From a virus, in the IMG/VR virus record IMGVR_UViG_3300045733_000028, positions 1-21,808 of that record: a stretch of DNA of 21,808 nt; one strand, written 5' to 3'. Under the pieces are notes generated by a model. The model was not told where the DNA came from. It saw nothing but the letters and a program-made list of their open reading frames with translations, and searched no databases. This document shows, one piece after another, positions 18,701 through 21,808 of this stretch. The translations under genes and the position numbers were made by a program. Position 1 is the stretch's first letter. Each line of letters opens with the position of its first letter.

Positions 18701-19945
18701 TACATGTATAATATTATCCGCAATTCTACTAAAACCAAAACCAACTGAAGCCATTGTATAATTAACAGGAGTAGTAGTAGCTCCAGTATATGGCGTAATA
18801 AGATCTCTAAATCTCACAGCTCTAGCATCCCAAAAATTTACATCATTTGGATTAAGCCATGTAGGATTCCATTTAGCCTTAGTTGTATTAGCAAAGAATA
18901 AGTAATTATTCTTAGATGCTAAACTATCTGCTTTGTAATCAGTTTGACCTAATAACCTAAATTCTTCAAGTGGTATAGTTCCATACGTTGTAGCACCATT
19001 ATCAATGAAAGTAAATGTAGTTGCTGTGTTATCATAATCTGCTTCTCCTACTATATTAATAATCGGAGTAACATTTAATTCTGTGTAATATATAGCAACT
19101 ATTCTAATTCTATTATATGTTGTATCAATATTTGATATAGTTACAGTACAGGATTTCCCTGTGTTATCTCCTAATTTTGTACCTACATTTAAATCAGATG
19201 AGGTAGAACTATCTCCTCCACTTAATGTTACAAGATTAGAACAAGGTGAAAATGTAGTTCTTGCTCCATTTTTTATATACAGTTGATATGAATGTTGTAC
19301 TACTCCAGAGTTATATGAACCACCAGAATCAACAGTAGTTACTGGAGCACTCAATGTTGCACTAGGGTTAATCTCGAATATAGTAGTTGGGTCAGATGTA
19401 CTAACTGTATCAAGTATCATATACCTGATATTATTATAACCATCTACCCAGTATATTTTCCTTATAAGTTCAGATTCATATCTACCTTCTGCTTTTATTG
19501 GATGATCTATTGAGAAATTAAGTGGATCTGATGCGTCGTCCTCATATATATAGCCTACTTTGTATGCTGTGACACCAGAACCTATCACTTGAAACGTAAC
19601 GTCCATATCTATATCCCCTGACACTCTGTACGGGTCTCCTTCCAAAAGATATATTCTATCTCTAGTTGTTGAGGTATTAAGTGTAAAGAATACGATAGAG
19701 TCTTTACCTAAGTCTTTATAATTATTTCGTATCTTACAATAGCCAAGTATGACATCATCTGTAGGAAAGGATAGTTTTAATATGTTCCCTTTAACACTAG
19801 TTCCTGCGCCTGATTCATTCGCATCATTAGTTATGATACGCATGTTAGTTGCATCAAAGTAAGTGGTCTTAGAATACTTATTAAATGACGTATCTTGATC
19901 TACCCCACCTGACAAAGTCTGAATATGTTTCTGTGTTTTGATCAT
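15791..19945 (-). CDS. Muzzle / tail tubular protein, P22 gp10-like, 1384 aa
   Basis: This protein forms the end of the short tail tube in crAss-like phages. Features I recognise from the family are the N-terminus with LSGGVDQDTSFNKYSKTTYF (residues 11-30), DATNMRI (31-37), EFRLLGQTDYKADSLASKNN (328-347) followed by YLFFAN, YQYNGSTLGASGKNIEIEF (579-597), and a C-terminal WRVWLIPDD. Its 1384 residues fit the usual large size; the composition is beta-rich (Thr/Ser/Asn) with no signal peptide. Residues about 385-560 are a Ser/Thr/Gly-rich segment poor in charged residues, which looks like a variable insertion. The gene follows the head-completion gene by three bases (TAG CCG ATG) in the same frame, with only a weak purine stretch as ribosome site. 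The family call is from remembered motifs plus gene order, both of which agree. Confidence 0.85.
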   Translation of the reverse strand: MIKTQKHIQTLSGGVDQDTSFNKYSKTTYFDATNMRIITNDANESGAGTSVKGNILKLSFPTDDVILGYCKIRNNYKDLGKDSIVFFTLNTSTTRDRIYLLEGDPYRVSGDIDMDVTFQVIGSGVTAYKVGYIYEDDASDPLNFSIDHPIKAEGRYESELIRKIYWVDGYNNIRYMILDTVSTSDPTTIFEINPSATLSAPVTTVDSGGSYNSGVVQHSYQLYIKNGARTTFSPCSNLVTLSGGDSSTSSDLNVGTKLGDNTGKSCTVTISNIDTTYNRIRIVAIYYTELNVTPIINIVGEADYDNTATTFTFIDNGATTYGTIPLEEFRLLGQTDYKADSLASKNNYLFFANTTKAKWNPTWLNPNDVNFWDARAVRFRDLITPYTGATTTPVNYTMASVGFGFSRIADNIIHVNITSFQTNYIPAGRTVTAVTAVASTIAGGFSIVGGHYTDNVSAHPAFSGTTLDTTIGAISFAGGNLSFNLTKSPGTFFTNFISFDDITLYSFQFTYNYTTSTVSSILTDNTEAPITITQPAGNTIAQWDAAGWTAFQTAYDHDAINTFNDINNDDDPTYEYKYQYNGSTLGASGKNIEIEFVTDSLMIDTNTEIRRTHVNSPFSSTAAETFKRSSMRNEVYRNYIVFYNTKMQFSNPQWISDLRMPSVPESAFMTLSTQIYANYLYPKITIYNVPSDPALLGWQIFRCERKNADKSIIMRGLISAAYDDATNLRTATSDTTPYVFTRAEDLGLATTEPRVIEFIAPEITFNKDVKRISGDVIRVEGRYGYDDVKDTPEADQKLYWMKTKEIKVPNATDTLVYSIDDLITYSDSDPINHTYSQIFSRNYLHELNHTAGGHVYYSKTGTTLLMQLDADLTLNAATTGYVLAAHMRDVHVSRYGGITYEARSYNQVVPYSSYIPKGTTNVTCYYGDTFIQFYTCLKGMYFDGAIYRFQTVINVATETTIDLFHRLDPIQKYIIPYFNAGCFYGLNEKVIDGVTSFPTRYPVEIGDLYRQNAIFSQVGNAELIQNKIFDSNNIEGIDTEIISTGAKINNEYFDNWTNVFTNNTIWLDPKYGPIRNIFTINNSLFAGQDKGIAQVSVQERSMIQDNSQRELVLGTGGVLERYDYLTTTSGFQNYFDMVLSDKSFYYLDRRNKIIYGFTGEGAVPISEIKGYRSYLKSFGAITTVKSGFDPIYKEVLFYISDGSQESTSVLNEYMGVFIGKYSFIPDLMFSLNDQLYSMTSEFGYHHNEGDVGEFYETYTASDITIIINPSSNLVCRFDVVDLRVDVKDGLNIFYETEQFDSLTANTNYQSITKALNFGGEPTVTDTEKTIARQWRVWLIPDDLSSDVYRLTDTYCKIKLSKDNDASNKRVVLHDITTFFRPVKN

Positions 19946-19948
19946 CGG

Positions 19949-20878
19949 CTAGAACTTTCTTTGCTCTTGATTAGTACTTGTTTTGAACGAGTTGGAGTGT
20001 TGATTGATCTTAGGTATTGACCTCAGTAACATCCTCTTAATTCCTTCCATCATGTCTAATGACGGTTGTCTTGCAGCAGATCTGGCTGAACCTATATACC
20101 AACTGGCTTCTCCACTAGATGTTTCCCATACTTTCTGATCAGTCAATGCACGAGTACTCCTCCAACGTTTATAATCCATTCTTGATATCAGATACCACTC
20201 TACAGCCTTTATAAACTTAATGTTATCTGGAACCATTGGCATTCCAAGTTCGTCTATTGGATAAGCTTTATATGCCATTTCTACAAAACCATTCTTAAAG
20301 TTAGTATACATATAATCTCCACTTAGTTTATACTTAGGGGAGAAGTCTGTATTCCTAAAAGATGTTGATACCCTACCTTGTGCTGTTTTAATATTTTGTA
20401 CTAAGTCCGTAAGATCTTCCTGAGCATCTGTAAGTTCTGCTAATGTTCCAGCATCAATATCTTCCTGTGCTTCATCCAGTTTCATAGTTAATGATGTAGT
20501 AGTTAATGTACCAGCGAAGTCGCTTACTGAAGTATTGAATTCTTCTTGAACACTTGGAGATTGATAAAACAAGTCCTGTGTTTCAATCATTGCTTTAAAT
20601 CCTATTATATTAGATTGATTATCAAGATGCACCACACGACAAGGCCCAGGAACGGCTAAATCATTTGGTAACTCTCCTCTAAAGTTTTCAACAATAATAG
20701 GTATAGGATTTTCTCCTTGACCATTACATGTTTTATCGAAGTAAGATTGAGGAACACCGATGAGCCTTAAAACATCAATTACATCCTCAGCCGCATCAGA
20801 CCAAGGTATAACGTCTGTCTCGATAGTCCTGTATACCCTTTCAATTATCGCTGATAACGAAGTAAATCGACTATTCAT
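19949..20878 (-). CDS. Head-completion / tail stabilisation ring protein, P22 gp4-like, 309 aa
   Basis: The protein joins portal and tail in short-tailed phages and carries the family's pattern in crAss-like genomes: an N-terminal helical region with DAAEDVIDVLRLIGVP (29-44), a beta region with YKLSGDYMYTNFKNGFVEMA (about 183-202) then YKAYPIDELGMPMVPDNIKF, and a C-terminal helical part with RMDYKRW and a GSARSAARQPSLDMMEGIKR helix. Residues about 130-168 (Asp/Glu/Ala/Leu-rich, around DEAQEDIDAGTLAELTDAQE) look like a flexible helix. The ATG directly follows the TAA of the preceding gene (TAAATG) and has the best Shine-Dalgarno in the window, which fixes the start. It ends in TAG, and the muzzle gene follows in frame after one codon. 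Confidence 0.82.
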   Translation of the reverse strand: MNSRFTSLSAIIERVYRTIETDVIPWSDAAEDVIDVLRLIGVPQSYFDKTCNGQGENPIPIIVENFRGELPNDLAVPGPCRVVHLDNQSNIIGFKAMIETQDLFYQSPSVQEEFNTSVSDFAGTLTTTSLTMKLDEAQEDIDAGTLAELTDAQEDLTDLVQNIKTAQGRVSTSFRNTDFSPKYKLSGDYMYTNFKNGFVEMAYKAYPIDELGMPMVPDNIKFIKAVEWYLISRMDYKRWRSTRALTDQKVWETSSGEASWYIGSARSAARQPSLDMMEGIKRMLLRSIPKINQHSNSFKTSTNQEQRKF

Positions 20879-21499
20879 TTAATTCCTCCTTTTCCTATTG
20901 TAGGTTCGTTTGCTTCCATAAAACTTATTCGTTAAATAATAATCATTCTCTCTTTCATCTGACTTAATCCACTTTGCTAAATTCAATCTGTTGTACTTAA
21001 CTGGTTTAAAACTATAAACGGAAATGTTTGGAATTCTTGCGGTACTTCTGTCCCACACCCATCCCATAATATATCCGTTTGTATGTTCATTCATGTTATA
21101 AATTACAACCTTATCCTTGATAACATTTATTTCTTTCCTAGTTAATCCAGGATATTCTTTATTCCAATATTCCCATGTCTTACCCCAATCAGGGATCATT
21201 TTATTCTTTTCTAATTTGCCATCTACTATCTTAACCTTTACCTTAGTTTTCCTTATGGAGATTGTTCCCAATCTACCAGGTATTCTAAATTCAAAGGATT
21301 CTTTTATTATCTTCTCAGATAGCGTTTTGTTTATCTCATGACAAATATCTACATATGTTTTTCTATCTATTTTATAAACATGTTTATATTCTTTTTTAAA
21401 CTCTTTGTAGGCCTGCCATAATCCACAGGTTATCACTACATTATGCTTGAACTTTTCCTCCTTCTGGTTTAACCTCTCCGCTTGCGTCATTTGTTTCAT
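20879..21499 (-). CDS. HU/IHF-like-fold ring protein of crAss-like phages, 206 aa
   Basis: Helical N-terminal part (residues 15-65), then FRIPGRLGTISIRK (71-84), which I recognise as the beta-arm signature of the crAss-like family described as integration-host-factor-like, then a region with YNMNEHTNGYIMGWVWDRST (134-153), also typical of that family. The C-terminus is strongly basic (GSKRTYNRKRRN). In solved crAss-like virions, proteins of this type sit in the portal-tail ring stack rather than acting as free nucleoid proteins, so a structural role is likelier than gene regulation. The chosen ATG overlaps the upstream gene by 59 bases; AGGAG at 21512-21516 is 12 bases away, rather far. A second ATG three codons in is possible. 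No later in-frame ATG precedes the conserved part. Confidence 0.68.
   Translation of the reverse strand: MKQMTQAERLNQKEEKFKHNVVITCGLWQAYKEFKKEYKHVYKIDRKTYVDICHEINKTLSEKIIKESFEFRIPGRLGTISIRKTKVKVKIVDGKLEKNKMIPDWGKTWEYWNKEYPGLTRKEINVIKDKVVIYNMNEHTNGYIMGWVWDRSTARIPNISVYSFKPVKYNRLNLAKWIKSDERENDYYLTNKFYGSKRTYNRKRRN
20885..20890 (-). promoter_or_regulatory. Strong Shine-Dalgarno of the head-completion gene
   Basis: AGGAGG lies six bases before the ATG at 20878. It is encoded in the Arg-rich last codons of the upstream gene (RKRRN, stop). It is the strongest ribosome site seen here; most other genes in the window have weak sites or none, as is usual for Bacteroidota. Confidence 0.7.
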
Positions 21500-21808
21500 C
21501 TGATGGTGTAACTCCTATTAGTTTAAAATCCTTCTCCATTATTGCTGTCATCATATATCGAACCATATAATCATTTATTGGATAATCATCTGTTGCCCTA
21601 ACATAGGTTGATACTTGTGTAGGATCAGCGAATACTCCAACTACCCTTATTTTATTAATTGCTTTTTTAATTCCACCCTTGGATTTAATATAAAATCTAT
21701 CATCATAGAATGCGGCAAATAGAGAATCTTTATTAGTTACCCCATTACCACACCAACGAAGTCTATCCATACTAACTGATTGAATTGTTTTACTCTCTAC
21801 ATCAGCAG
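21441..21808 (-). CDS. crAss-like connector/ring protein, C-terminal part (partial)
   Basis: The frame stays open through the right edge, so the first Met seen (21770) is not necessarily the start; codons before it read ADVESKTIQSVS. The visible 120 or so residues contain VVGVFADPTQVS and DDYPINDYMVRYMMTAIMEK followed by DF, a pattern I associate with a conserved crAss-like structural protein encoded just before the IHF-like gene. The tail (SDETNDASGEVKPEGGKVQA) is polar and probably disordered. It ends in TAA within the next gene (59-base overlap). A ring or connector role is inferred from position only. Confidence 0.6.
   Translation of the reverse strand, partial: ADVESKTIQSVSMDRLRWCGNGVTNKDSLFAAFYDDRFYIKSKGGIKKAINKIRVVGVFADPTQVSTYVRATDDYPINDYMVRYMMTAIMEKDFKLIGVTPSDETNDASGEVKPEGGKVQA

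Noticed and set aside
1-21808. tRNA genes, CRISPR arrays, insertion sequences, integrase or attachment sites.
   Set aside because: None was seen by reading. Almost every base is in a late gene, and no long inverted or regularly spaced repeats were noticed.

Overview
The window is a piece of the late virion gene cluster of a crAss-like bacteriophage (Crassvirales; short-tailed dsDNA phages of Bacteroidota). Every convincing gene lies on the minus strand and is read leftward, nearly end to end. The only non-coding gap longer than about 20 bases is 103 bases (15688-15790). The assignment rests on gene order and on sequence motifs recognised from memory, since no database search was possible. The DNA is AT-rich. 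The single recognisable promoter has the Bacteroidota form (TTTG, 20 bases, TAnnTTTG), which fits a Bacteroidota, probably gut, host.

In transcription order (right to left) the window starts inside a conserved connector or ring protein cut by the right edge (21441-21808). It continues with an HU/IHF-like-fold ring protein (20879-21499), the P22 gp4-like head-completion or tail-stabilisation protein (19949-20878) and the large P22 gp10-like tail tube or muzzle protein of 1384 residues (15791-19945). This is the neck and tail half of the module. After the 103-base gap, which holds a promoter and a tandem 10-base direct repeat, come the proteins thought to be packed inside the particle and ejected with the DNA: a 546-residue mosaic protein, a 401-residue Gln-rich protein and a 764-residue helical protein. 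A free-standing GIY-YIG homing endonuclease (13250-14050) is wedged between the first two. It overlaps both neighbours and is much more AT-rich than they are.

The left 45% of the window (1-9744) is one open reading frame of 3248 codons without a stop, continuing past the left edge. I translated it in full. It has a hydrophobic Gly/Ala-rich N-terminal region, a long coiled-coil stretch, several beta-rich or unclassified segments, a linker, a zinc metallopeptidase-like domain with HEAFH (residues 1951-1955), and a last third that matches my memory of the region preceding the DxDxD catalytic motif in crAss-like giant virion RNA polymerase proteins. The catalytic motif itself would lie just beyond the left edge. 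This looks like a giant fusion of ejection, protease and virion RNA polymerase functions, which in some relatives are separate genes.

The likely joint function: ring, stabilisation and muzzle proteins build the tail and gate, while the 546-, 401- and 764-residue proteins and the giant protein are cargo delivered into the host, where the polymerase transcribes early genes. All three standard stop codons end genes here and none interrupts them, so there is no sign of the stop-codon reassignment known from some crAss-like phages.
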